Shown here: positions 1 through 9,640 of the stretch, piece after piece
Position numbering within the stretch: the stretch's first letter is position 1
Layout of the letters: each line of letters starts with the position of its first letter
Position numbers and translations under genes: made by a program
From: Pleurotus djamor
Taxonomy: Eukaryota > Basidiomycota > Agaricomycetes > Agaricales > Pleurotaceae
DNA: 19,222 nt
Assembly (NCBI GenBank): GCA_029747585.1
Contig: JAPEVF010000854.1
Location: 1-19,222, forward strand
Direction of reading: 5' to 3'
The notes under the pieces: model-generated
Databases searched by the model: none
Seen by the model: only the letters and a program-made list of their open reading frames with translations
Told to the model about the DNA's origin: nothing

Positions 1-1083
1 CTTAGCAAAGTCTTAAACGTCCGAAACTGGACTAAATTTGTACCGAAAAAGGATGTAAGTACTACCATTGTATTAATGATTTCTACGCTTCGGATTGATT
101 CAACCTCTTTCTCTTCCTCCCACCATCTCCTCCTCCTCCGGTTCCCCAAACCAGGTTCCAAAACAGGTTCCCCTTCGATACGGACACGTATGGGCTACGT
201 CTACCTCTCGGACCCATGGTATTCGGTGCGTCCCCATTATCGCTAGTTATCAATGGCGTGAAATTGATGCATATATGTACCGTTTAGATCCATAAACGAC
301 AATTTTACCAATAACTATGCTCAGCTTCGGTTATGCGCAGCCTGAGTCATTCCGAAGAGGGATTCGGAGGAGAGGGGATGGTTGGTAGCGCCTGGCCAGT
401 GCTCCCTCCAGAACCTCGAACCCGAGTAACCTTGGAGGTGCCTCATCGCACGACGCGCTTCAGCATCCCATTTCTCACCCCCGACTCAGACTCGCGAAGG
501 CTTCGCGTTTATCTGCCACCAATCGACGTCTGTAGCGGATCTGGCAAGCTCGAGGCGTCGAATCAAAGGAGTTCGGATACGGGGATATGGGATTACGATC
601 AGGTGGGTGTTCCATATTCCATCCTTACACGGATCTGTACTTACCCAGTCTTGTCCGCAGCGCATATATATGCCCTGATGCGATATGGGGGTAGGCTCGA
701 GTAGGTTCCTTGTATACTACTGTACGCCGTTGCCGCTGCGGCTCTACGATGTGTAGATAGAGTATATGAATACCATTTTTACGATGCATTGTCAGCGGTG
801 CGAATTCAATACCTATTGCGAGAATCAATGCCATATTGAATTGAACTACATATCTAACATGCCATTCTAATATGGGTGAACAACCATGCCATTGTAATCG
901 AAAGGCCGTGGTGAGTGAAATGATCAGGACTACCATACTGAGGAGGGAGGAAGAATAACAAAATGCATTGGTCTGACTATTTCGCCAGGGGTTGATCAGC
1001 CTTGACTCCAGTGGCCCCAACCTGACGACCATGACGACCATGAAATGGGTTGATTTAGCTTGTTCAGCCTATTTCATGGTCCT
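1..1083. other. Left-edge region with no convincing gene
   Basis: I could not support a gene here. A plus-strand open frame of about 123 codons (333-704) and a minus-strand frame of about 138 codons (625-1041) overlap on opposite strands, so at least one is noise. The plus frame has a donor-like gtgggt near 603, which could make part of it an exon, but no partner exon was found. Two similar short stretches (catgccattctaat near 859 and catgccattgtaat near 886) are the only internal repetition noticed. Confidence 0.3.
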
Positions 1084-1096
1084 GCGCTTTTGCTGA

Positions 1097-1976
1097 TGCG
1101 TCTCTCCCTGATCGCAAAGAGGGATCGAGCTGTCGAAACCGAAACAGCCTATCATATCCCCCTTCCTCGCTTTCGACCCCACAACCCTAGGATTTTCAAA
1201 AGCAAGCTGGGAATCGCCGCATGGATGCGGAGATATGATCAAGACAACAATTCCATTGGCTCCTCTTCGAAAACATGTTCCCACCGCGCGCCGCTTGATG
1301 TCGATTATTGAATGGTAAGCCCTTGCAACGCATGTTCCATGTTTGTTCCGTGCTGCGATTGCTTACCACGCTCAGCCAATTTGAGGTTTTGAATTTGCGT
1401 TTGGCAGAGCCGCCGGTCCGATGGCGTCATGGACGAACGCGTAGACCCATATTCGCCGATCACAGGCTGTGAGTACAGTGCTAGGCTGGGGAACAAGGTC
1501 AAGTTGGCCCACACTCGCGTACGACGTGTAACTCGGAGTCAAGCATTTTCCTGCCATTCATAGGTCGAGACTAACGCGTCCCAAGAGACCAAATATAGAG
1601 GATCCGGTGATGAGGATTCACAGCCGTATCCCCTGACATATCCGCGGGCCCCTTTGATCGGTTAGTGAGTGACCCACCTGACCGCCGCTTGCATCTTATT
1701 TAGCCGTTCGCAGGGATCTAGTTCTGTTCTCAGAGCCAGCGAAGGATCATCGAATGGACATCAAGCACTCTCCAAGAATATTCATCCGAACAGTCGGAAT
1801 TGGCAACAGTCGGTACGTTACCACTTGTATTCATAGACATCGTTCATGGAAATAGTACCTTGTGCCAGCATCTCGGAAATTTCTGCTTCAGCCTTGATGA
1901 CTTTTTGGAACTGGGAGTCTCGATTCCTGAATAGTGAATAGTGATGAATATGCCCTTGTTATCTTTTGGATGACTG
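1097..1976. repeat. Direct repeat, left copy (about 0.88 kb)
   Basis: This block matches 14064-14965 in the same orientation. I counted roughly 26 substitutions, about 97% identity by eye. Homology starts abruptly just before tctctccctgatcgc and stops after ttttggatgactg, inside what is coding sequence in the right copy. The left copy is 22 bp shorter. A 27-bp deletion between two tatgccc repeats (junction 1949-1955), a 7-bp tandem duplication (1932-1945) and two extra Ns in the right copy account for this. The right copy is joined to an intact gene, so the left copy is probably the derived one. No terminal inverted repeats or clear target-site duplication were seen, so this looks like a segmental duplication, not a transposon. 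Confidence 0.9.
1818..1976 (-). pseudogene. Truncated 3' fragment of the TPR gene
   Basis: This is the minus-strand counterpart of the last ~50 codons of the complete TPR gene at 14787-17063, and it ends at the same TAA (1818-1820) after an identical C-terminal SMNDVYEYKW. The reading frame is broken upstream of that. A 7-bp tandem duplication (1932-1945) shifts the frame, and a 27-bp in-frame deletion removes nine codons between direct repeats of tatgccc. Homology ends at 1976, so about 90% of the gene, including the TPR domain and promoter, is absent. It cannot make the parent protein and is best regarded as a passenger of the segmental duplication. Any transcription would come from unrelated upstream sequence. 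Confidence 0.85.
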
Positions 1977-2433
1977 AGTTGAGTGTCTCCTTTTCGGAGG
2001 GTGAATGGGACGGCTAGTTGCGTCGCGCTGTGATTGGGCAGAAAGGCTGAAAAACCACCCAAGTCCATGCACGACAACACCTCGGACTGACAGAGTCTCC
2101 CCTCCCGAAGGTACGCTGTAGCCAGCGGAAAAAAGGGTCTCCCCCTAGTTCCGCTGGTGTGTATTCGGCTATCTACAGGTACAGACAAGGTGCGTGTATG
2201 GTACTGACTACGCCAAGTGGAGTCAAAGTAGTAGTACTCTACAGTAGAAGGACCTAAGTAGAAAAATGTTAGTATGTTGATAAAAAGACAAGTCGACGCG
2301 AAAACACATACCTCGCGGAAAAGGGGAGAGGAGCTTCAGGGGTGTTCTGTGAGATACAGTCAAACCCGGCTGAAACCAGAGTGTAGGCGCTTGACGGGGA
2401 GGACCGTGGCTAGACAGGGCGGAGAGGCAAAGT
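1977..2433. other. Unassigned spacer
   Basis: This stretch lies between the duplicated block and the repeat array. Minus-strand frames cover parts of it (1844-2188 and 2223-2513). The first runs into the broken TPR fragment in a different frame from the parent gene, so it is not that gene. A minus-strand donor-like sequence (plus-strand acatacc near 2308) is the only splice signal noted. I see nothing identifiable. Confidence 0.3.
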
Positions 2434-2560
2434 GTTGATGGCGCGGTCGAGAACGGACAACAAAGAGGCGACGAGTTGTGCGAGACGGCACCGGCAGAGG
2501 TCTCGGAAACCATGAAAAGTGGTTGGTGGCGCGGTCGAGGAGAGGGACCTTCGGATAGAG

Positions 2561-3200
2561 ACTTGCTGATGTGACGTGCAAGGTAAACATGAGGGGGGAG
2601 GTGGATGCCGGCATGATGACGATAACAATACGATCGTNGGGGTCTTCATCGTTTAGAATGGATTGGGGGGCATGGAAAAGGGTGGTCGTATGCCTCAACC
2701 AATGACAAGGTGGTTGGTGGCGCGGTCAAGAAGCGAGGTTGGGATATATCTAGACTTGCTGATGCGACGTGCAACATGGCGACGAGGGAATAGGAAGGTG
2801 GGGATGTACGCGGGGCGTGAAGATAACAGCCCCATCATCGTGCTTGATGCTACAGGGTAGCGATGCGGCGGCGGTTCTCATGGTGTGGGAGAGGCGGGAG
2901 AGTATTGGCATCAGCAAGCATGGGGCGAGGGCCGTTGAGGATGGAGATGCAACGAGATAAAACTCAAGGCCTACAAGATATAAATTAAGTACGCGGAAAG
3001 AAAGGGAAATGAGAAACAAAGACTTACAACTCATTTCGCAGACAAACATTCATGACATATAGCGCTTGGTTCCTTTGTTGCAGTCGGCGAGGAGGTCATT
3101 CGGCGAACTGACTGACCAACGACGAGGTGGTTGGTGGCGCGGTTGAGGAGCGAGACCGTGAGATGTAGCCCGTTAGCCCGTAGCCTTGCTGATGCGACGT
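2561..3200. repeat. Companion motif following three of the cores
   Basis: The motif acttgctgatgcgacgtgca appears at about 2561-2580 (one change, gtgacg) and 2754-2773, with a shortened form (cttgctgatgcgacgt) at 3185-3200. Each lies some 20-40 bp after the end of a core copy. On the minus strand it reads T-S-H-Q-Q in one frame. Sharing two motifs in fixed order shows that the duplicated unit was longer than the 20-bp core. The later copies (beyond 3.3 kb) seem to have lost this part. Confidence 0.6.
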
Positions 3201-3832
3201 CCGAAGATGATGACAATGACAAAATATGGAAGTGATTATCGGCATGATCACAGAAACGCGATTGTGATGCTGGGCCGTCGGGGGTGACGATGCAGCTCCA
3301 GGGATGTGAGATGTGCAGGGGAGTATGGACATCGGTGAACAAAGGGTGGTTGGTGGCAGAGTCGAGGAATAGGCATGGTGAGGCGGCGCAATGAAAGAAA
3401 AGCTAGAGAATATCAAGTAAGTAAAAAGAAACTCAAGTTAAACATAAAAGAAACAACTCACAAATTGTTTCGCCTACAATCAACCATGTGTCCATGCATA
3501 ATGCACACACTTGATGCCGTCGAAATCGTTGCAATCGCTGATCAAGACGTTGCGATTACCCTACTTCGAGGATCGACAAACGGCGGACTGGGATCATGTT
3601 GGTGGCGCGGTCGAGAGGGAAGACGAAGGGGTGTGGGATGAGGCCGGCGATAGGTGGCCTTGATCATTATCGTTGACGACACGCCGCTACGGCGAGACAC
3701 CATGAGTACATGAGCACAAAGGGCTGGAAGATACATGTTGAGCATGGGGGGAAATATGAGACAGATAAAAGACTTACAATTCGCTTCGCCGACGACCACA
3801 CATGATATAATTTCGGTAAGCGCTTGGCTCCA
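3027..3832 (-). repeat. Duplicated module with a conserved splice-donor-like sequence
   Basis: Segments 3027-3072 and 3778-3832 are related on the minus strand. Both read from ccaagcgct through a tatcatg/tgtcatg stretch to gcgaa and then to a GTAAGTC donor. A third, more diverged copy near 3450-3485 keeps gcgaaacaattt followed by gtgagt. After the two GTAAGTC donors come pyrimidine-rich stretches and candidate acceptors (cttgtag and cttccag), so each module looks like an exon end plus an intron. This supports internal duplication of part of a minus-strand gene, now decayed. I could not build one continuous spliced frame through the array, so I make no coding call. Confidence 0.45.
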
Positions 3833-4087
3833 TGAAGTGGTCGACGCCGCGATCAAAGCAGCAAAAACGTTGTCCAGCAAATGATGCTAACCTGACGAGG
3901 TGGTTGGTGGCGCGGTCGAGAAGGGAAGAGCATCGGCGCCGCATTTGATTTCGCGCATTGCCGAGGGTGATGGACTTGTGATGCCATGAAGTACTTCATA
4001 CGTTCTCGTATGAGAAGAGAGAGGCGGTGTGGAGGATGGGATGAGGGAGAGGAACTTCGAGGTCAAGTGGTTGGTGGCGCAGTCGAG

Positions 4088-4729
4088 GTGTGATGACGGA
4101 GAGCAGCGCCAAAGGGAAGGGTGGGCCGTATGACAATGGCACAAAGTGTCGCCAGTAGAATCCGGTTTAATACCCACTAAGGGAGAGTCAGTTTGATATG
4201 TTAAAGGCGAGCGAATGATCAAAACACGTACAAGGATGGTAACTGATGTTCAATTGCTAAATGTTGGGAGCTCGAGGAAGGAGGGGAACGTCCCGGTACT
4301 TTCTCGGCTATGCATAGAAGGAGACAGAGTCAGATTGATCATAATGGAATGAGAACAATATGAAGACACTTACTCAAGCTGGAAGCTTGACCAGCGGTCG
4401 GTGCCGTGTCAAGAACGACACATCGATGGCATGGACAACTTTGATAAGGACCGTGGGCGTGGACTTGGACATGAGAAATAGAGGAGCCGTGTCAACGATC
4501 GGCGCAGAGTTGACGTCCGAATGGGTGAGCTCCACGATGTAAACGACTTGCAGATCTGGCGTCGGTCCTATGCGTCGTAAGAATGGCCTCCGTTAGCTAC
4601 GTAGCATGTAGTTAGAATGTTGAAGACACGAGAAAAAAAATAAAGGGNAAAAAACGTACCCGGCATAAAGTTGACTTCAGCGCTACGCAAAAGACAAGTT
4701 CTCTTGAAGGGAACATGCTCAGTCGATGG
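4088..4729. other. Unresolved region between repeat array and candidate gene
   Basis: On the minus strand 4363-4542 is open and is followed by a good donor (plus-strand acttac, 4368-4373) and a candidate acceptor (ctatgcatag, near 4310). The joined frames do not agree and I could not define a gene. A short plus-strand frame also covers 4360-4542. A single N sits at 4648 next to a homopolymer run. This could be the tail of a gene broken by frameshifts, or coincidence. Confidence 0.25.
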
Positions 4730-5213
4730 TCAGAACCCAATATTCTCATTTGGGAAGGAAAGCCTCCGCTCGTGGAAGGGGAGAGGTGAGAGGAGGACCG
4801 ATTGCTGTAGACAGCAATCAGCAAGAACCTGCGGAGTCGAAGGAAAGTTAGCTTTGACCAAAGATACAGAGCGTCGAACACTTACATAGTGACACAAGGA
4901 AGATCGAGCAATCACGCGGCGCTTCGAGTCTCAAGGGAGAGAAGCTCAAAGCCAAAGGATCCTGCATAACAGAAGAGTAAGCGAAAAATAATCAGAGAAC
5001 AGGTATGGGAAGGTCAAAACTTACAATTTGAAGGATGAAAGCATAGGTCTGCGAGTGCGAGTGCGACAGTATATGAGTCTAGTAAGATGGGATAGTCAGT
5101 GCTGATAATCGACCCGTAACGAAGCAATGGCATACCTTGGATGATGGTGGCAAGAGGCAAGAACAGGTCGGGCGCTTCAAAGAGCGCGTAAGCTACAAGT
5201 CCCGACGCGGACC
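4730..5213 (-). CDS. Candidate spliced gene, C-terminal part, function unknown
   Basis: Four minus-strand exons join in a consistent frame: 5136-5213, 5025-5078, 4886-4929 and 4730-4828, ending in TGA. This gives about 92 residues with a hydrophobic start (SASGLVAYALFEAPDLFLPL). The introns are 57, 95 and 57 bp. The last has a GTAAGT donor, a gctaact branch site and a ccgcag acceptor. A further intron (5214-5277, GTATGT donor) lies upstream, so at least one 5' exon is missing; I found no convincing ATG. One weak point is the 95-bp intron: its frame works only with the acceptor cccttgag, because the nearer atgcag would create a split stop codon. The family is not recognised. A pyrimidine-rich tract upstream suits a minus-strand promoter. 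Confidence 0.35.
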
Positions 5214-5342
5214 CTAATGGAGACAGGGACACAGGAGTCAGTGACACGAAAACACAAACACGTCAAGAACAACATACCGATGGGCTAGTGGAAGGTTGAA
5301 GTTAGAAGACGCGGCGGTGAGGTTCTATTAAAGACGGGTACG

Positions 5343-5398
5343 AGGAGGAGAAGGAGGTATAGAGTAGAAGGAAGAAAGGACGAAGGGGCAAAGGGTGA
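5343..5398 (-). promoter_or_regulatory. Pyrimidine-rich tract (minus strand)
   Basis: The plus strand is almost pure A/G here, so the minus strand is CT-rich. In filamentous fungi such tracts are common just upstream of transcription starts on the coding strand. It lies about 65 bp beyond the first intron signal of the candidate minus-strand gene below 5277. A promoter role is inferred. Confidence 0.3.
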
Positions 5399-5769
5399 GC
5401 CGAGCGCGAACAATGGTGGCAAAGTGGAGTGGCATAATGACGGGTCATGGCGGGGGAAAGTTGAGAGAGGGAGTCGTAAATTTCAAGCTTTTATACATCT
5501 CGTATGATTGTATCTGTTGTGCTCAGCTAGCTATCCCCGGTTTATTGTGGATGATAATATTTAGAAAAAGAAATGAGGCAAGCTTCGTGCCCTAATTCGC
5601 CTGATGCCCCGTTGTATCCTAATTTACAAGGCGCCCTGTTCGAAGCTTACTCCCTGAGCGTGTGTATCCGTGGATATGGGAGCTCCAGATCAAGCAATTG
5701 CTGTCAACGATGAGATTCGATCTATATTGCAGTGACTCAGGCAACAAGTCCGACGACCGACATGGCTGC

Positions 5770-5905
5770 GTACCAGGTACCTTGTCCATCCTTTCTTCCT
5801 TCCCCTTTCACCCCACTTTGTCTCTACTTCACTCATCCTTCTCCTCCTCGTACGCCTCTCCCCCTCTGTCTCCGCCAGCTCTCTCTGAAGTTCTTTCTGC
5901 TTCGC
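5770..5905 (+). promoter_or_regulatory. Pyrimidine-rich tract (plus strand)
   Basis: About 135 bp are dominated by C and T on the plus strand, immediately before the small open frame at 5956. This may be a core-promoter or 5'-leader tract. A donor-like gtaccttg after atggctgcgtaccag (5761-5776) would instead make the tract an intron. Both readings point to a plus-strand transcription unit. Neither is proven. Confidence 0.3.
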
Positions 5906-5955
5906 CCCGGTGTCCCATTTCATCAAGCATACTCACAGCCCCGGGCTCTTCTCGC

Positions 5956-6123
5956 ATGTCTCCATCACGATTCACCGTCGACGTGCCACGGGCCTCCAGC
6001 TTGAAGTCGTTCCTATTCTTACCTTACACACACTCTGTCAAACACATCTCCGGTCGATTTCCTGCCATTCTGGTCGTCGTCGAAGCCTTCGACCATCCTT
6101 TGACTGATGGCATGCCCTCGTAA
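5956..6123 (+). CDS. Small ORF of 55 codons, function unknown
   Basis: This ATG-initiated frame begins MSPSRFTVDVPRASS, ends at TAA, and follows a pyrimidine-rich tract. The same frame stays open upstream to about 5662 (153 codons in all), but that extension runs through the CT-rich stretch and is serine/proline-rich as low-complexity DNA would dictate, so I chose the internal ATG. No domain is recognised; a run AILVVVEAF is mildly hydrophobic. Two other plus-strand frames overlap it and chance cannot be excluded. Confidence 0.22.
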   Translation: MSPSRFTVDVPRASSLKSFLFLPYTHSVKHISGRFPAILVVVEAFDHPLTDGMPS

Positions 6124-7329
6124 CAAGCCGAGACATGGCGTCCGAGTTTCTGTGAGTTCTCATTCTACCTTTTGCAGTATGACAGTCACTCAATAGTCCG
6201 TCAGCTAAGGATGCGCCGCTACTTTGTGCTGCAGCCCTACGGCTCCGTGGACCCTGTCATAAATACTTACTCGTCTGGACTCCGTGTATTAGTCCTTTAT
6301 GTCCGCGACCCTTCTTGCTACACCATCCAAGTAGTTGAACCGAAGGCCTTAGCGTAGATGTGCTGGCAGTATTGTCATTAGTAAAGCAGAAATAGTGATG
6401 TAGAATACAAGGCAATGTTCGGGACGCTTTCGGAGCAAACGACCACAATATGACTTTCCCGGCAATTTTAGATGTGTTTGTGGGCGATCAGTATTCATTT
6501 CGTTGACTGCCCAGTAAAAGGGTATATAGTATGTGAACTCTATACACGCAGCGTACTGGAAGTATACGCGTCGAGTCGAAAGTAGGGGATAAGGAAGACA
6601 AAAGCCTTATCTCCGAGAAAGTCAAAGAGAGGACTTACAAGTTCATCCTCGAGTGGACTACTGAAATCGTCCGAGATAGCCCAATTGTGTTGATTAACTC
6701 AGCGAAACGATAGAATAGTTGCTCCAGTACCTGTAAGGTGTCGCTTTCACCACAGAACGTCGAGAAATGAGAGAACGGCTGCCGACCCCTGTGACTCCTA
6801 ATCAGATTGAACTTGTTCGCATTCGTCTTTCCACCTTTGAGATCTAGTCAGAGAAGGCAGTATTGATTGTCATACATGCCTTTACACTTTAATTGACCTC
6901 TTTTATTGACTCTAAGCACTGAGGGCTCCAGATAATACGAGGAAACATCGAACTTGGCTGAAAGTCAGACTCGACCGCCGTGAGTCTGATCAAGTACTAC
7001 AAAGCCTCAATCCAATCCCCAATCCCACTTGTACTATCCCTACCAATGTTCCGTTCGCAACTGGGATGGTCTCATGAAATGTTGTATCTCTTGACCGACT
7101 TGTTGTACATGACCTTGAGTAGAGTTTGCAATCTCGAAGGTTATATTTCAAGGTGAATCAATCGCGACTCTGCGTCAAGTAGTAAATATTGTCATATTGG
7201 AAATTTTGTACAGATGTTCATGATCAATATAGACCCAGTTTCGTATTCACTTCCACAGAGGTAGTACATCTACGACCACAGTTCCATGGCCCGACAACTC
7301 TACGACCGACTACTATGTTCCAATGAACG
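6124..7329. other. 1.2-kb stretch without a supportable gene
   Basis: Only frames of about 60 codons occur (6172-6357 plus and 6257-6448 minus) and they overlap antiparallel. One good minus-strand donor (plus-strand acttac near 6637) suggests spliced transcription somewhere, but I could not pair it. The section from about 6450 to 7200 is comparatively AT-rich and stop-dense in all frames, as expected of intergenic DNA. Confidence 0.4.
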
Positions 7330-7729
7330 GCCATAATCGTCCTAGTGAACGAAAGGGGTACGCGACACACGTTGGCGATAGGACTTGTCGGCAACAATCG
7401 GCGGCCTTGCTGCGTAGAGCTTCTAGTCTGGCGGATCGTTTGGAGAAGCCAACATAACGCCCTGGAAACACCATTCGCCGCCATTGACGGAATAACTAGC
7501 TTTGAGCATAAAGGAGGTTCAGGGTTGGGGTGGACACTTGTTGCGAGGAGACATGACAGAAATGGAAGCATCATTACTCTACGAAGCCAAAAAAAAATCT
7601 CACTAAACCCACATCCATCATCCATCAGGTCCAGGCGTAGCTGTCGAATCGACGGATTTTCCCGAGAGATCTTGGAAGTAAGCTTTGAGTGCATTCCCAA
7701 AAACGGAGCAGATAATTATTGGCTTGGGA

Positions 7730-8494
7730 ATGACAGAGTCCATCGTACGTACTCATTGTCTACCACTTGATCCCTTCCCCCCACCATGCTCGTATTCACC
7801 ACTTCCACCATATCACCACCACCACCACACCCGTACCCAACACCACCGCAGTCGCCATCGCCAGAGATTTCGTTGCTTTGTCAGAGGATCTGCTCCCTTC
7901 GACAGACCACTACAAAATGGTTTACTGCCGTCAAGCAATCCAACGCGGTCAAGCGTACGTTGCTTGTCTTCGTGTCAGGAACTTCGATCTCTGAGTGTCC
8001 ACAGGTCTTCAGTCCATCATGGACAGGCTCCACGCGACCCGGCGACGCGATTACGATGTGGAGGCAACAGGTGTTATTGGTACGTGCTGCGTCGATTTGA
8101 TCTCTCAGGGACCCCATTGACGTTGTGCCCCAGTCAGTCATGCCCCAGCCAGTGGTGCAAACACCAAGGAAGATGCCGACATGTCGTCGCTGGTCACGGA
8201 GGCTGCTTGTAGCGAGCAGGTGGCAGCGATCGTCATCGAGTCCTCAACCGCCGGTATGTGCTTCATCCATCTCGGTCCCGACAACCATTAACTCCACGCG
8301 TGTGGCGTGTCCATCCAGCTGTTCCTTCTTCGTCTTCCTCTTCTCCATCCTCGGCCCCGGAACCAGACACAGACATTCGATCGGTGATGGGAGTAAGGAC
8401 ACCCTCTCCCGATGACGGGGCATGGATCCTGACCGGGCTGGAATCATTCTTGCGTATGTCGAGAGCTGACAATGCCGTCATCGTCGTAGATTGA
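7730..8494 (+). CDS. Candidate five-exon gene, 161 residues, function unknown
   Basis: Exons 7730-7748, 7852-7947, 8005-8079, 8134-8253 and 8319-8494 join without a stop (486 nt). The start ATG at 7730 has a purine at -3 (gggaatgac). Introns are 103, 57, 54, 54 and 65 bp respectively where bounded, with donors gtactc, gtcaag, gtacgt and gtatgt. The product begins MTESIVLAIARDFVALSEDL and later has a serine-rich linker (SSSSSSPSS) before an acidic C-terminus ending VIVVD. No family is recognised. The first donor lies in a GTACGTAC tandem. Using the upstream copy (7745) joins the same downstream frame to a long open frame starting near 7327, which has no ATG of its own and would need an earlier exon. 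The third donor (gtcaag) is weak. Confidence 0.35.
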
Positions 8495-8816
8495 ACGGAA
8501 CGGAACGTTCGGCGGCGGAGACACTTTCTATTAGTTTGTTTTCTTGGAATTTCTGTTGTCTTGGTCACATCACGGCGTAGGCGTAGCTTCGGAGGCACAT
8601 TGACCTCGCAGTAATCAATATTGTATCCATAGTTTATTTGACTTGCAGCTAGGACTTGGAACGACCGATGGAAAACGCGTGAATTGTTTATTTGGTCGTA
8701 CGAACCGGGGTTACATCATGTCATCGCCATGTCATCGCCGTCGACTTGACACTATTCCACACGACTTGACAAAATGAGAACTCGAACACTCGGATTGGGA
8801 TACACGACTCACTTGA
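8495..8816. other. Short intergenic stretch
   Basis: This lies between two convergent candidate genes. A minus-strand frame (8263-8598) runs through it but is antisense to the 3' exon of the plus-strand candidate. A small tandem repeat of the unit atgtcatcgcc occurs near 8717-8740. I see no gene. Confidence 0.35.
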
Positions 8817-9092
8817 CTAGCCAACACCGCGGACAGCCGACACCGATGACAACGGCCAGCTCCAAGGTACGAATTCGAAGGTTCCAATGATCTGGGTACT
8901 TGCGAGGACGGCAGCAGTTTGGATAGACAGCAACAAAGCTAGAAAAGAAGCGTGTTACTAGTTAGTGAGTGTACGTATCAGGTACCACAAAATAAATAGA
9001 CAATCACGATACGCACCCCAATGCGTCGAAACGAAGAAGACACCCTGGAAAATTGGTTTTCCCAGATCGTTTGACTGGACGGTACATACCAT
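8817..9092 (-). CDS. Candidate 50-residue hydrophobic protein
   Basis: Three minus-strand pieces join in frame: ATG at 9090-9092, 9017-9044 and 8817-8938 (stop TAG). The splice signals are good for this organism: GTATGT with ttttccag, and GTGCGT with a cactaac branch site and cttttctag. The product starts MGVFFVSTHWALLLSIQTAA, so residues about 3-22 could form one membrane segment or a signal anchor. The start codon sits directly against the first donor, which is unusual. The frame is also open for a few codons upstream (to a TAA), so the true start may lie in an unseen exon. No homologue is recognised. The intron signals are stronger evidence than the short frame itself. Confidence 0.3.
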
Positions 9093-9175
9093 GTACGATT
9101 GATCGAATTACTTATTGGGAACCATGCGCATTGCGCTGCGGTGATTCGTCACTCGTGAAGCTTGATTGACGGACC

Positions 9176-9554
9176 CTACACATTAGTCTGGATTCTGGAT
9201 TCTGGAATGGAGGCGATGAATTGAGTATCGAATATTTGATTGATTCGGTTGTTGACTCTTGAGTCATGGTGGATTTTGGGGGTGTGATTCTTTAAACTTT
9301 GTGTTGTTGTTCTTGCTGTCACTGTGGAGGCAGCCGATGAGAAAGTAGGTACGCGCACGGGGGTTAGCGAGGAAAGAGGAAAGAGGAAAAGGAAGAGGGG
9401 AGAGGAAAGAGGGAAACTTACCATCCTTTCTTCCTTTCCCCCCGCCCACCACCATTGCGTCTCTCCACTCCAAGGGGGTCATCGGCGACGTCGAGTCCAT
9501 GGATTTCTGGCCTCCTGGTGTTTGGAATACCACCGCTATCGGACGGGTCTTCAT
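9176..9554 (-). CDS. Candidate two-exon gene, 92 residues, function unknown
   Basis: Exon 1 (9422-9554) starts MKTRPIAVVFQTPGG and ends in phase 1. Exon 2 (9176-9321) continues in frame with VTARTTTQSLKNHTP to TAG. The 100-bp intron has a consensus GTAAGT donor, a strongly pyrimidine-rich body, a gctaacc branch-like site and a ctccacag acceptor, all on the minus strand. The ORF also remains open if the intron is retained (96 codons from the same start). No domain is recognised; exon 2 is polar and asparagine/threonine-rich. A plus-strand frame covers part of exon 1, so strand assignment rests on the intron signals. It is divergent from the plus-strand candidate starting at 9641. Confidence 0.38.
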
Positions 9555-9640
9555 GTCGCTGCTATCAACGCGTCACCATCATCCTACCTACCAGCCGTAC
9601 CCGTCACGATCGGCATCGTACGTTGACTCGTGGACTCTTG

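Larger units (their letters stand above)
2434..4087. repeat. Array of eight decayed copies of a 20-bp core
   Basis: The core tggttggtggcgcggtcgag occurs at about 2434-2451 (partial, one change), 2520-2539, 2711-2730, 3128-3147, 3347-3366, 3596-3615, 3901-3920 and 4068-4087. Spacing is irregular (about 90-420 bp) and all copies share one orientation. Variants ggtcaag, ggttgag and gcagtcgag each differ from the core by a transition at a CpG. Read on the minus strand, most copies can encode L-[DN]-[RCS]-A-T-N-H. They sit inside larger duplicated modules (see the next two entries). I do not recognise the element. It could be decayed tandem exons of a minus-strand gene or a non-coding minisatellite-like family. 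Confidence 0.75.

Noticed and set aside
625..1041. 138-codon minus-strand ORF
   Set aside because: It overlaps an opposing plus-strand frame, shows no domain, and its start is a repetitive catgacgac stretch; a frame of this length is expected by chance a few times in such a window.
1305..1557. Small minus-strand ORFs in the duplicated block, with a related ORF at 14274-14483
   Set aside because: They persist only because the DNA is duplicated; changes between copies show no bias to silent positions by eye, and no domain is recognised.
2434..4087. CRISPR-like array
   Set aside because: Repeat spacing is irregular (90-420 bp), spacers are partly homologous to each other, and the genome is eukaryotic with introns.
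7224..7700. 158-codon minus-strand ORF
   Set aside because: It is antisense to an equally long plus-strand frame that connects in phase to downstream exons; no splice signals or recognised domain on the minus strand.
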